NCBI GenBank assembly: GCA_025517565.1 | Contig: JAOPKD010000025.1 | Coordinates: 1 to 38,545 of the forward strand | DNA length: 38,545 nucleotides | Source of the DNA: Halapricum hydrolyticum | Lineage (GTDB): Archaea; Halobacteriota; Halobacteria; Halobacteriales; Haloarculaceae | Reading direction: 5' to 3' | Part shown: one piece after another, positions 14,134 through 22,845 of the stretch | Numbering within the stretch: position 1 is the stretch's first letter | How the letters are laid out: the number at the start of each line of letters is the position of its first letter | The notes under the pieces: generated by a model | Seen by the model: the letters and a program-made list of their open reading frames with translations, nothing else | Told to the model about the DNA's origin: nothing | Database searches by the model: none | Program-made: the position numbers and the translations under genes

Positions 14134-16575
14134 ATGGACTTTCACGAGGCGGCGAACTTCTGTCTGGAGCTCCGTCGGTTCCCGCCCAGACGCGAGACCG
14201 ACGCCACCGAGGCGTTGCTGTCGGAACTGGGCGACCCCCACGAGGACGTGCGGGCGGTCCAGATCGCCGGGTCGAACGGCAAGGGTTCGACGGCCCGGAT
14301 GCTCGAATCCACGCTGCGGGAGGCTGGACTCTCCGTCGGGTTGTACACCTCGCCCCATCTCGATGACGTGCGCGAGCGGATCACGATCGACGGTCGCAAG
14401 CTTCCGAAGGCGGCGCTGGTCGAGTTCGTCGAGCGGATCCAGCCGTACGTGACCGGGCGAGCAGCGGAGGGAGAATCGCCGACGTTCTTCGAGACGCTGA
14501 CCGTGCTGGCGCTGTGGCAGTTCGCCCGCGCCGACGTCGACGTTGCGGTCCTGGAGGTCGGGATCGGCGGCCGCTATGACGCCACCAGCGTCGTCGACCC
14601 GGTCGCCAGCGCCGTCACCAGCGTCAGCCTCGAACATACCGAGCTACTGGGCGAGACCGTCGAGGAGATCGCACGCGACAAGGCCCACGTCGCACCCGAG
14701 GAGGCCCCGATTGTGACCGGCGCGACCGGATCCGCACGCGCGGCAATCGGTGAGGTCGCCGGCGATGTCGTGACCGTCGACGAGAGCGACGCCCACACGA
14801 CGTTCACCTATGGCGGCGTGGTAGGCACAGACGGACAGGTCGAACTAGACGGCGAGGGGTTCCACGTCGAGACGCGGCTACCGCTACCGGGCGCACACCA
14901 GGCTCGAAACGCGGGCGTCGCCGCGACGCTAGCTCGGCAGGTCGCCGACGTCGACGAGGCGACGCTGGCGACGGGGCTGCGAAACGCCCACTGGCCCGGC
15001 CGGTTCGAGGTGATGAGCCGGGAGCCGCTGATCGTCCTCGACGGGGCGCACAACCCCGGCGGCTGCGAGCAGGTCGCCGAGACGCTCGGCGAGTTCGCGT
15101 ACGACGACCTCCACCTGGTGGTCGGTGCGATGGTCGAGAAAGACCACCTGGGGATCGCCGCTGCTCTGCCCGAACCCGACCACGTCGTCGCCTGCCAGGC
15201 AGATGTCGATCGGGCCGAAGACGAGACGGTCGTCGCGGCCGCGTTCGAGAGCGAGCATCCCGATGCGACGGTCGAGACGCGCTCTGACGTGGCGGGCGCA
15301 CTGGAGATGGCACTCGAGGCCGCCGACTCGGACGACGCCGTCCTTGTGTCCGGCTCGCTGTACACCGTCCGGGAGGCCCGCACGCGCTGGACGCGAGCGA
15401 CGATCGAAAAGCGGATCGACGATCTGGACGACGCTCGCGAGACGCTCGCGGGTGCGCACGTCACCGACGCGGGCGTCTGGCGGATGCGCGGGAAGGGCGT
15501 CCACCGCGCGGTCAAGACGCGCGTCCAGCCCCGTCAGGCCCAGTATCTCAAGGAAGAGCTACTCTCGCTCGGCGGGGAGTGTGCGGTCTCGGGGCTGAAC
15601 AACCAGGACGAGGAGCCGCTCGACGTCGTGATGATGGCGACGATGGCACAGTTCAAACGACTGATCGGGAAACTCGACGGCCAGCCCTACGGCCTCTCGC
15701 CGTTCGCGGATCGCCTGCGCGAGCACCTCGGGATCGGCGTCGAACCCGACCGGCGGGGCTACCCCTGGGAGGACGGGACCGCGATCATGGGCGTCCTGAA
15801 CGTCACGCCGGATTCGTTCCACGACGGCGGCGAGTACGACGCCGTCGAGGACGCCGTCGCCCGAGCGGAAGAGATGGTCGACAACGGCGTCGACATCGTC
15901 GACGTCGGCGGGGAGTCGACCCGGCCCGGCGCGGACCCGGTCCCGGTCGAGGAAGAGATCGACCGGGTCGTGCCGGTGATCGAACGGATCGCCGAGCTGA
16001 ACGTGTCTATCTCGATCGACACGCGCAAGGCCCCGGTTGCGGCGGCCGCCCTGGAGGCGGGCGCGGACATCCTCAACGACGTGTCGGGACTGGAAGACCC
16101 CGAGATGCGTCATCTCGCTGCCGAATACGACGTCCCGGTCGTGGTGATGCACAGCATCGACACGCCGGTCGATCCCGACCGTGAGGTCCACTACGACGAC
16201 GTCGTCGAGGACGCCATCGACCAGTTGAAAGAGCGCGTGTTGCTCGCCGAGAAGGCCGGGTTAGATCGCTCCCAGATCCTCGTCGATCCCGGGATCGGGT
16301 TCGGGAAGACGCCCGCAGAGGACTTCGAGTTGCTCGGCAGGATCGGCGAGTTTAGGGCACTCGGGTGTCCGGTGCTGGTCGGACACTCACACAAATCGAT
16401 ATTCGGCCACGTCGGGCTCGACGCCGACGAGCGGATGGCCGCAACCGTCGCGGGGACGGCGCTGGCGGCCGAGCGCGGTGCGGACGTGATCCGCGTGCAC
16501 GACGTCGAAGAGAACGCTGCCGCCCGGGACGTGGTCGCCGCCGCCGACGATCCCGGGTCGTTCGGCGGGGAGTGA
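14134..16575 (+). CDS. folCP: Folylpolyglutamate/dihydrofolate synthase-dihydropteroate synthase fusion (FolC-FolP)
   Basis: An 813-residue bifunctional folate enzyme. Residues ~1-425 are FolC: P-loop AGSNGKGSTA (45-54), YTSPHLDDVRERI, GIGGRYDATSVVDP, EHTELLGETVEEIARDKA and LDGAHNPGG. Residues ~545-805 are FolP: MGVLNVTPDSFHDGG (from ~552, the pterin loop), DVGGESTRPGADPV, SIDTRKAPVAAAALEAGADILNDVSG, LVDPGIGFGKTPAEDF and a final GHSHKS. A linker of ~110 residues joins them. Such FolC-FolP fusions are known from halophilic archaea. Unusual: the DHPS motif that normally reads S-R-K-S is H-S-H-K-S here, and MHSIDTP replaces the common MHMxGxP. A TATA-like TCTAAAG about 27 bases upstream fits leaderless transcription. 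Confidence 0.93.
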   Translation: MDFHEAANFCLELRRFPPRRETDATEALLSELGDPHEDVRAVQIAGSNGKGSTARMLESTLREAGLSVGLYTSPHLDDVRERITIDGRKLPKAALVEFVERIQPYVTGRAAEGESPTFFETLTVLALWQFARADVDVAVLEVGIGGRYDATSVVDPVASAVTSVSLEHTELLGETVEEIARDKAHVAPEEAPIVTGATGSARAAIGEVAGDVVTVDESDAHTTFTYGGVVGTDGQVELDGEGFHVETRLPLPGAHQARNAGVAATLARQVADVDEATLATGLRNAHWPGRFEVMSREPLIVLDGAHNPGGCEQVAETLGEFAYDDLHLVVGAMVEKDHLGIAAALPEPDHVVACQADVDRAEDETVVAAAFESEHPDATVETRSDVAGALEMALEAADSDDAVLVSGSLYTVREARTRWTRATIEKRIDDLDDARETLAGAHVTDAGVWRMRGKGVHRAVKTRVQPRQAQYLKEELLSLGGECAVSGLNNQDEEPLDVVMMATMAQFKRLIGKLDGQPYGLSPFADRLREHLGIGVEPDRRGYPWEDGTAIMGVLNVTPDSFHDGGEYDAVEDAVARAEEMVDNGVDIVDVGGESTRPGADPVPVEEEIDRVVPVIERIAELNVSISIDTRKAPVAAAALEAGADILNDVSGLEDPEMRHLAAEYDVPVVVMHSIDTPVDPDREVHYDDVVEDAIDQLKERVLLAEKAGLDRSQILVDPGIGFGKTPAEDFELLGRIGEFRALGCPVLVGHSHKSIFGHVGLDADERMAATVAGTALAAERGADVIRVHDVEENAAARDVVAAADDPGSFGGE

Positions 16576-16635
16576 GCACGCCACGACCCTGCACGCCGGG
16601 ACAAGACACTTTCCGATCGTCCCCGACCGACCGCT

Positions 16636-17262
16636 ATGGGCGAGGACCTGTCCCGGGCCGTCCGCGAGGCCTACGACGAGATCGCCGAGGAGTACGACGA
16701 CCATCGGACGAGCGACGACACGGACGTCCCGGTGCTCGAGGCGTTCATAGAGCGACTGGGGCCGGACGCACACGTCCTCGACGCCGGCTGTGGCGCGGGC
16801 GTCCCGGTCACGACGGCGCTGGCCGAGCACGCGACGGTGACGGGGCTGGATTTCTCGCGGGCACAGCTTTCGCTAGCTGGCAACCGGCTCCCTGGCACGG
16901 CGTTCGTCCGGGGCGACATGGCCCGATTGCCGTTCGAACGTGACACCTTCGATGGGTTGGTGGCCTTTTACTCGGTGATTCACGTTCCGAAGGAGCGCCA
17001 CGCGACCCTCTTCGAGGAGTTTCATCGCGTGTGTCGGTCCGGTGCACCGGTGGTACTCACCGTCGGCCACACCGACTGGGTGGGGCGGAACGACGACTGG
17101 ATGGGGATGGGCGCGGAGATGCGGTGGGACATCCCCGGTATCGAGCGGACGAAGCGGCTCATGCGTGCGTCCGGGTTCACCGTCGAGGGAACCGAGACCG
17201 TCGCCGACACCGTCGCGGAGGACGCCGACGCCGCGAAACCGTTCGTCTGGGCGCACGCCTGA
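16636..17262 (+). CDS. Class I SAM-dependent methyltransferase
   Basis: A 208-residue methyltransferase of the type 11 group. Motifs: VLDAGCGAGVPVTTALAE (SAM loop), VTGLDFSRAQLSLA (acidic second strand), FVRGDMARLPFERDTFDGLVAFYSVIHVP and a late FHRVCRSGAPVVLTVG. The last ~70 residues (GRNDDWMGMGAEMRWDIPGIERTKRLMRASGFTVEG) contain aromatic residues likely to form a substrate pocket. The substrate is unknown. It starts 60 bases after folCP on the same strand; no functional link is evident. Confidence 0.88.
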   Translation: MGEDLSRAVREAYDEIAEEYDDHRTSDDTDVPVLEAFIERLGPDAHVLDAGCGAGVPVTTALAEHATVTGLDFSRAQLSLAGNRLPGTAFVRGDMARLPFERDTFDGLVAFYSVIHVPKERHATLFEEFHRVCRSGAPVVLTVGHTDWVGRNDDWMGMGAEMRWDIPGIERTKRLMRASGFTVEGTETVADTVAEDADAAKPFVWAHA

Positions 17263-17283
17263 TCCGACGAGGGCGATCCGTCG

Positions 17284-18342
17284 TCACAGAACCCCGTACT
17301 CGTCCTGCAGATCCCGATACAGTTGCAGGTACGATTCGAGGACGGTCCCGTGGTCGTATTCGGCCCACGAGTCGTCGACTGTGAGGTGCTCGAACTCGCC
17401 GGCGTCGACGATCGCGTCGGCGAGTTGCTGTGGCGTCGTCACCCGGTAGCCACGGTCGTAGTTCTCGATCAGTTCGTGGGCGCTGGATTCGGCCTGATAC
17501 TCAACGATACCGACACAGCCGGCGGCCAGCGCCCACAGCAGTTCGGTAGCGAACTGCTCGCGATACGCAGTCTGGACGAACGCGTGTGCCCCTCTGTAAA
17601 TCGAGAGTCGCTCCTCGCGGGAACACTCGCCGACGAACTCGACGCGGTCGCCGATCCGCAGGTCTTCGACCTCCTGCTCGTACTCCTCGCGGGCGGGCCC
17701 GTCGCCGATGATCGTCGCCGACCAGTCACGGTCCCGAAGCTCTGCCAGCCCCAGCAAGAGACTCTTTACGTTCGCCGTCTCGTCCAGGGGATGCGCGAAG
17801 GCGACGTCGACGTCGTTGGTCGGCTCGACCGAACGGACGAGTTCCATGTCGATGCTCTCGGGAAGCGTCAGCAGACGGTCGTCGGCGACGCCGTGCTCGC
17901 GGAGTTCGGTGCGGACCATCTCCGACGGTGTGACGATTCGGTCGGGTACCGACAGGGCGCGGCCGGCCCAGCGCGACTCCGACGGATCGGTGTCGCCGAA
18001 GAACTCGACGACGAGCGGCGCGCGCGAAAGCGTCCCCCCGACGTTCGCGGCGACGACCTGCGAGGCGGGCGTGGGCAGCGCGTGGATCACGTCGGGGTCG
18101 AACCGGGCCAGCGCCCAGGGGAGTCGAAGCGCGAACGACGTCGGCGCGGGCGCGTCGGTCACCCCGCGGTAGATCACGCCGGCGTCGGTAGCCGTCTCGC
18201 GTTCGCCGTCCCAGGTCCGGGCACAGAAGACGGTCACGTCGTGGCCGCGTTCGGCGAGCAGGCGGGCGAGTCGCTCGAAGCGACGCGTCCCCGGCCTCTC
18301 GTCGTGATGAGTCGTCTCCATCGAGACGAACGCGACCCGCAT
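17284..18342 (-). CDS. Glycosyltransferase, GT4-like
   Basis: A 352-residue GT-B fold glycosyltransferase. The N-terminal Rossmann half begins [40 protein letters not shown], followed by DVIHALPTPASQVVAAN. The C-terminal half has IIGDGPAREEYE, RVEFVGECSREERLSIYRGAHAFVQ and YREQFATELLWALAAGCVGIVEYQAESSAHELI, where family 4 enzymes carry the E-x7-E nucleotide-sugar site. The frame is open further upstream, but ATG 18342 lies about 25-30 bases after a TATA-like element at 18365-18373, giving a leaderless start. The sugar and acceptor are unknown; lipid or S-layer glycosylation are possibilities. Confidence 0.85.
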   Translation of the reverse strand: MRVAFVSMETTHHDERPGTRRFERLARLLAERGHDVTVFCARTWDGERETATDAGVIYRGVTDAPAPTSFALRLPWALARFDPDVIHALPTPASQVVAANVGGTLSRAPLVVEFFGDTDPSESRWAGRALSVPDRIVTPSEMVRTELREHGVADDRLLTLPESIDMELVRSVEPTNDVDVAFAHPLDETANVKSLLLGLAELRDRDWSATIIGDGPAREEYEQEVEDLRIGDRVEFVGECSREERLSIYRGAHAFVQTAYREQFATELLWALAAGCVGIVEYQAESSAHELIENYDRGYRVTTPQQLADAIVDAGEFEHLTVDDSWAEYDHGTVLESYLQLYRDLQDEYGVL

Positions 18343-18364
18343 ATCTCCGACGTGGGGTGGGATC

Positions 18365-18400
18365 GATAAAAAGACGGGCGGTTTCCCGTGCACGGGAAAC
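18365..18400 (-). promoter_or_regulatory. Glycosyltransferase promoter with 20-bp perfect palindrome
   Basis: GTTTCCCGTGCACGGGAAAC at 18381-18400 is perfectly self-complementary. It lies just upstream (minus strand) of the TATA-like CTTTTTATC (18365-18373) of the glycosyltransferase gene, in the place of a regulator site, and 26 bases past the histidine kinase stop. As DNA it could bind a dimeric regulator; as RNA it would form a 10-bp hairpin without a loop, so a terminator is less likely. Confidence 0.5.
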
Positions 18401-18426
18401 GAAGGGACGGGCGATCGGGACGGGCG

Positions 18427-20295
18427 TCACGCGGAGTCGACGCGGATCTCGAAGCGCGCACCGCCCTCGTTGCTCTCGGCAATCTCGATTTCCCACCCGT
18501 GGGCGGTGACGATCTCGTCGATGATCGCCAGCCCGAACCCGGTGCCGGTGGTCGCCGTGGAGTAGCCGCTCTCGAAGACGTTCGCCCGCTCGCTTTCGGG
18601 AATCCCCTGTCCGTCGTCTTCGACGTAGAATCCCTCGCCGTCCGAGAGCGGACCGATACGGACGGTGACCGCCGTGTCCGCGTCGGGATGGCCGTGCTCA
18701 ACGGCGTCGTCGGACTGCGTCCGACTGCTCGAAGAACTTCGTTCCTCGTTGTCTCGACGAGCCTGCGAGTCGGGGCTCGTCGAGCCATGCTCGACGGCGT
18801 CCTTGAGAGCCTGCGATCCAGAGGCTGTGGGGCCGTGTTCCACAGCGTTGCGAAAGAGATTTTCGAGCAGCTGCTGGAGCCGGTCGGAATCGGCAGCGAG
18901 CGTGTACTCGCCGACGATGTCGAGGTCGGCACGAATGGCGTCGACCATCGCCCAGGCGTCCTCGGCGAGCGTCGCGAGACTGACCGTCGTCGGCTCATCA
19001 ATCGGCTGTCCCTGCCGGGCGAGCGCGAGCACGTCGTCGATGAGCCGCTCCATCCGGGCGAGCGCGTCGGCGACGGTCTCCAGGTGTTCGTCGTCGCGCT
19101 CGGCGCGGGCCAGCTCGAGGCGTGCCATCGCCACGCTCAGCGGGTTTCGCAGATCGTGGCTAACCATGCTGGCGAACGACTCCAGGCGATCGTTCTGTCG
19201 TTCGAGTTCTCGTCGGTAGCGCTCGCGCTCGGTGACGTCTCGCAGCACGATCAATCGGCCGAGTTGCGGGCGGTCGACCGCGAAGGGACGCTCGGAGACG
19301 CGATAGTAGCGGATGCCGTCCGAGCGCTCCAGCGCGACGATCGACTCGTCCGTCTCGAGCGCGTCGGCCACCTCGGGTAGCGCCGACCACAGCGGTTCCC
19401 CGAGCGCATCGCCACCCTGCAGGCACGGAAACAGCGACTCGGCGGGATCGTTGTACTCGCGGACGCGATCCGTCTGATCGAGCAGGATCGTCGGCTCGTC
19501 GCGGCCGCCGGTCACCTGGACGGCCTGGAACTGATAGAAGTAGACGAACAACAGCCCGACGGCGAAGACGGCCACGCCGATCGGTTCGTACGTGATGTCG
19601 ATGAGATACGGCGTGGCGAACCCGACCACGTCGAGGGCGACCGGCAACGCGGTGACGCCGACGAGCGCGAGCAGTGGTCGGGTGTCGTAGCTGACCTGTC
19701 TGAACCGCTCGAACAGCATGAAATAGCCGATTATTGATAACCCGTAGGTCAGCCCCAGCACCAGCCAGTGGAACAGCTGGTGACGGACAGCGAGATGCGG
19801 GAACGGGTAGGTGACGAAGGCGGCCTCGTAGTAGAGGTGGTGGTAGGGATTGGTCACCTTCATGGCGACGATCACCAGGAAGACCGCGACGAGAGCGACC
19901 TGCAGGTTCCGGTCGCGATGGAGCGTCCGGCCCGTGTACGCGGAGGTGAAATACAGCCACGGTCCGACAGCCGCGAGCCCGACGATGAGCCCTACAGTGT
20001 AGAAGCCCAGCGAGAGATCGGCCGTGGGCGCGAGCAGAAATCCCACGTGCGCGGTTGCCCAGCCGCCAGTGGTGAGCAACAGCGCGGCGAGCCCGCGCCG
20101 CGTGTCGGGATCTTCGATCCGTGGCGTCGCGGCGACGCTGGCGTAACTGGCCACCGCGGCGGCCGCGAAGACGGCGACGTAGGCGACAAAGAGCGGGTCG
20201 AGCGACGGACCGAGTGTGACTACCACGAGGACGGTACGTACCGGGACCGTAGAAAGGTTTGCGCCTGTGCGGTCGACTGGCGAGCGGCCACACAA
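18427..20295 (-). CDS. 7TM histidine kinase with repetitive insert in the ATPase domain
   Basis: A protein of up to 622 residues. Seven membrane helices lie in about residues 35-255 (histidine kinase N-terminal 7TM type), then a PAS-like sensor ~262-355, HisKA with SHDLRNPL (phosphoacceptor His380), and HATPase_c with N box NLFRNAVEHG (479-488), D box VEDDGQGI and G box GTGFGLAI. Between N and D boxes is an insert of ~48 residues (489-536) that repeats the motif AVEHG twice more (500-504, 531-535) with Ser-rich spacers; the insert lengthens the ATP-lid side. The first codon is uncertain: TTG at 20295 is the longest frame, while GTG at 20226 starts just before the first helix. The partner response regulator is not adjacent. 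Confidence 0.88.
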   Translation of the reverse strand: MCGRSPVDRTGANLSTVPVRTVLVVVTLGPSLDPLFVAYVAVFAAAAVASYASVAATPRIEDPDTRRGLAALLLTTGGWATAHVGFLLAPTADLSLGFYTVGLIVGLAAVGPWLYFTSAYTGRTLHRDRNLQVALVAVFLVIVAMKVTNPYHHLYYEAAFVTYPFPHLAVRHQLFHWLVLGLTYGLSIIGYFMLFERFRQVSYDTRPLLALVGVTALPVALDVVGFATPYLIDITYEPIGVAVFAVGLLFVYFYQFQAVQVTGGRDEPTILLDQTDRVREYNDPAESLFPCLQGGDALGEPLWSALPEVADALETDESIVALERSDGIRYYRVSERPFAVDRPQLGRLIVLRDVTERERYRRELERQNDRLESFASMVSHDLRNPLSVAMARLELARAERDDEHLETVADALARMERLIDDVLALARQGQPIDEPTTVSLATLAEDAWAMVDAIRADLDIVGEYTLAADSDRLQQLLENLFRNAVEHGPTASGSQALKDAVEHGSTSPDSQARRDNEERSSSSSRTQSDDAVEHGHPDADTAVTVRIGPLSDGEGFYVEDDGQGIPESERANVFESGYSTATTGTGFGLAIIDEIVTAHGWEIEIAESNEGGARFEIRVDSA

Positions 20296-20328
20296 CGCCT
20301 TTGACGGCCCCGGCCCTCGGTCGAGAGG

Positions 20329-22131
20329 ATGACCGCGCAGTTCTCTCTCGAACGGTATCTCAACGTTCGTAGCGCCTACGGCGCCTCGCTTTCGGCCGAC
20401 GGAACGCTCGCCTTTCTGATGGACACGACCGGAACGTCACAGGTCTGGACGCTCGACGAACCGGGTAGATGGCCCCGCCAGCGCACGTTCGACGAGGAAT
20501 CGGTCGGGTTCGTCTCGTGGTCGCCCGAGCGGCCGGAACTCGTCTTCAGCATGGACGAAGGCGGCAACGAGCGGGCCCAGCTGTTCCGACTGGACGCCGA
20601 GAGCGGGGAGATCCACCACCTCACGGACATGCCCGAGGCCAAACACCGCTGGGGCGGCTGGAGCCACGACGGCGACCGGGTCGCCTTCGCTTCGAACCGC
20701 CGCGACGAATCGGTCTTCGACGTCTACGTCCAGGGCCGCGAGGAGCGCGGGACGGACGCCGAACGCGTCTACGAGGGCGACGGCTGGCTCTCGCTCGCCG
20801 GCTGGAGCCCCGACGACGATCGCCTGCTCGTCGTCGAATCCCACTCCAGTTTCGACCAGGACCTCTATTCGCTGGATCTCGACACCCGAGAACTGACTCA
20901 CCTCACTCCACACGACGGAGAGGTCCGATACCAGAGCGCCTGCTGGGGGCCTGACGGCGACGGGATCTACCTCGTGACCGATAGCGACGCCGACACCCTC
21001 TATCTGGCCTGCCTGGACGCCGAGGGGGAGCTTGAGACCGTCGCGGACGGCGGCGACTGGAACGTCGACGGCGTCGCCCTGGACGAGGAGTCGGGACGGC
21101 TGGCCTACTCCCGGAACGTCGACGGGTACACCGAACTCGCGGTGGGGGAACTCGACGGGCCAACGGAGATCCGGGAGTTCCCCGAACCGGATCTGCCGGG
21201 CGGGCTCGCCGGCGGCGTCTCCTGGAGCGACGACGCCGACCGGTTCGCTGTCACGGCGACCGGACGGGCCGACAACGCCAACGTCTACGTGGTCGAGACC
21301 GAAACCGGCGAGACGACGCGCTGGACCCACGCTCCGACGGCCGGCATCCCCCGGGAGTCGTTTGTCGGATCCGAACTCGTCCGCTTCGAGAGCTTCGACG
21401 GGCTGGAGATCCCTGCGTTCTTCTCGCTTCCAGAGGATCCCACACCGGGCGAGACGCCCGTGATCGTCGACGTCCACGGCGGTCCCGAGAGTCAGCGGCG
21501 CCCCTCGTTCTCGGGGCTGACCCAGTACTTCCTCTCGCGGGGGTACGCCGTCTTCGAGCCGAACGTCCGGGGATCGACGGGCTACGGGAAGGCGTACACG
21601 CACCTGGACGACGTCGAAAAGCGCATGGACTCGGTACGGGACCTGCGAGCCGGCGCGGAGTGGCTGGTCGATCACGAGGCGGTCGATCCCGATCGCCTCG
21701 TCGTCGAGGGCGGCTCCTACGGCGGGTTCATGGTTCTGGCGGCGCTGACTGAGTATCCCGACCTGTGGGCGGCCGGCGTCGACGTCGTCGGGATCGCGAA
21801 CTTCGTGACGTTCCTGGAGAACACTGGTTCCTGGCGACGAGCAATCCGGGAGGCCGAGTACGGTTCACTCGAGGAAGACCGGGAGTTCCTCGAATCGATC
21901 AGCCCGACCAACCGCGCCGATCGGATCGAGGCGCCGCTGTTCGTCATCCACGGTGCGAACGATCCCCGCGTGCCAGTCGGAGAAGCCGAACGGATCGTCG
22001 AGGCTGCCCGCGGCAACGACGTCCCCGTGGAACTGCGGATCTACGAGGACGAGGGCCACGGGCTGAGCAAGCGCGAGAACCGGATCGACGCCTACACCGA
22101 CGTCGTTGCCTTCCTCGACGAGCACGTGTAG
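20329..22131 (+). CDS. S9-family serine peptidase (prolyl oligopeptidase/acylaminoacyl peptidase type)
   Basis: A 600-residue two-domain peptidase. Residues ~1-340 form a beta-propeller with repeated W-S-x-D-x-x blades (FVSWSPERPEL, GGWSHDGDRVAFASNRR, LAGWSPDDDRLL, SACWGPDGDGIYLVTD, GVSWSDDADRFA). The C-terminal alpha/beta hydrolase has GGSYGG with nucleophile Ser463, HGANDPRVP with Asp545, and EGHGLS with His577. No signal peptide is present, so it is cytosolic and acts on short peptides. A TATA-like CCTTTGA about 27 bases upstream and GAGAGG next to the ATG support this start. Confidence 0.92.
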   Translation: MTAQFSLERYLNVRSAYGASLSADGTLAFLMDTTGTSQVWTLDEPGRWPRQRTFDEESVGFVSWSPERPELVFSMDEGGNERAQLFRLDAESGEIHHLTDMPEAKHRWGGWSHDGDRVAFASNRRDESVFDVYVQGREERGTDAERVYEGDGWLSLAGWSPDDDRLLVVESHSSFDQDLYSLDLDTRELTHLTPHDGEVRYQSACWGPDGDGIYLVTDSDADTLYLACLDAEGELETVADGGDWNVDGVALDEESGRLAYSRNVDGYTELAVGELDGPTEIREFPEPDLPGGLAGGVSWSDDADRFAVTATGRADNANVYVVETETGETTRWTHAPTAGIPRESFVGSELVRFESFDGLEIPAFFSLPEDPTPGETPVIVDVHGGPESQRRPSFSGLTQYFLSRGYAVFEPNVRGSTGYGKAYTHLDDVEKRMDSVRDLRAGAEWLVDHEAVDPDRLVVEGGSYGGFMVLAALTEYPDLWAAGVDVVGIANFVTFLENTGSWRRAIREAEYGSLEEDREFLESISPTNRADRIEAPLFVIHGANDPRVPVGEAERIVEAARGNDVPVELRIYEDEGHGLSKRENRIDAYTDVVAFLDEHV

Positions 22132-22146
22132 CAGTTCCCGGTGACC

Positions 22147-22632
22147 TCACTCGCTCTGTTCCTGGTTCTCGCCTTCGAGAAAGCCGTGATACGAGCAGAC
22201 GTACTCGTCGCGGATGATCTGTTCGTCCACGATCTCCAGGCCGAGCGCGTCGAGTTCCTCCGCGATCCGGTTGAGGTCGTCGTGTGACTTGCCGATCGCG
22301 TTCACGTAGACGTTGCGCTTGCCCGTCATGATCTCCCGAACGGCCGTGACCCCGTGGACGTCGCGGGCCGATTTCGCGAGTTCGTCTCGCTTGGTCACCG
22401 GCGCCGTGCAGATGATCTTCGTGTACAGCGGGTACCCGGCCCTGTCGTAGTCGATGTCGATGTGATAGCCGCGGATGATCCCGCTGTTTTCGAGCTTGTT
22501 GAGCCGCGTCCGCACCGTGCTCGAGGACAGATCGAGCTTTTCGGCGATATCACCCGAAGACGTGTGCCGTGCGTCCTGCTGGAGGTAGTAAAGAATAGAT
22601 CGGTCGACAGCGTCCAGTTCTCCGTCTTTCAT
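22147..22632 (-). CDS. Lrp/AsnC-family transcriptional regulator
   Basis: A 161-residue regulator. The N-terminal winged helix reads DAVDRSILYYLQQDARHTSSGDIAEKLDLSSSTVRTRLNKLENSGII (about residues 7-54), typical of Lrp. The C-terminal half is a RAM-like ligand/oligomerisation domain (TKIICTAPVTKRDELAKSARDVHGVTAVREIMTGKRNVYVNAIG). It is divergent from the APC permease gene with 209 bases between, so it may control that transporter, a common arrangement for Lrp proteins. The extended C terminus after the RAM region ends YVCSYHGFLEGENQ. The effector is unknown; amino acids are the family's usual ligands. Confidence 0.9.
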   Translation of the reverse strand: MKDGELDAVDRSILYYLQQDARHTSSGDIAEKLDLSSSTVRTRLNKLENSGIIRGYHIDIDYDRAGYPLYTKIICTAPVTKRDELAKSARDVHGVTAVREIMTGKRNVYVNAIGKSHDDLNRIAEELDALGLEIVDEQIIRDEYVCSYHGFLEGENQEQSE

Positions 22633-22841
22633 CTATTGCTGGAAGCGTACCACATGCACAACTATGGGGTTTTTGCTCTGTCCTGCCCGCTGCCGACCGT
22701 GTTTCGTGGTACCTCTACACAACCATTTGGAAGACGATTAGGTATATTATCGTATTCATTCCGACGAAGCGTCAATAGCAACCGTGTCTTTATGACGATT
22801 CGTCTCATAAACTCGAGCGAGAGACTTCCCGCGAACCAGCA
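22633..22841. promoter_or_regulatory. Divergent Lrp/permease control region
   Basis: This 209-base region holds the promoters of both the Lrp-type gene (minus) and the permease (plus). GACGA-T-TCGTC at 22794-22804 is a perfect 5-bp-arm palindrome nested in TTATGA...TCATAA, on the permease side. AT-rich candidates for TATA elements are at 22743-22750 (TATATTAT) and around 22788-22793. The operator call is a guess from position. Confidence 0.4.
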
Positions 22842-22845
22842 ATGA
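22792..22845 (+). CDS. Possible 17-codon upstream ORF overlapping the permease start
   Basis: ATG at 22792 opens a frame of 17 residues (MTIRLINSSERLPANQQ) that ends in a TGA at 22843-22845, overlapping the permease ATG at 22842 (ATGA). Such an overlap permits translational coupling. Whether the mRNA begins upstream of 22792 is unknown, and a frame this short can arise by chance. Confidence 0.25.
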   Translation: MTIRLINSSERLPANQQ

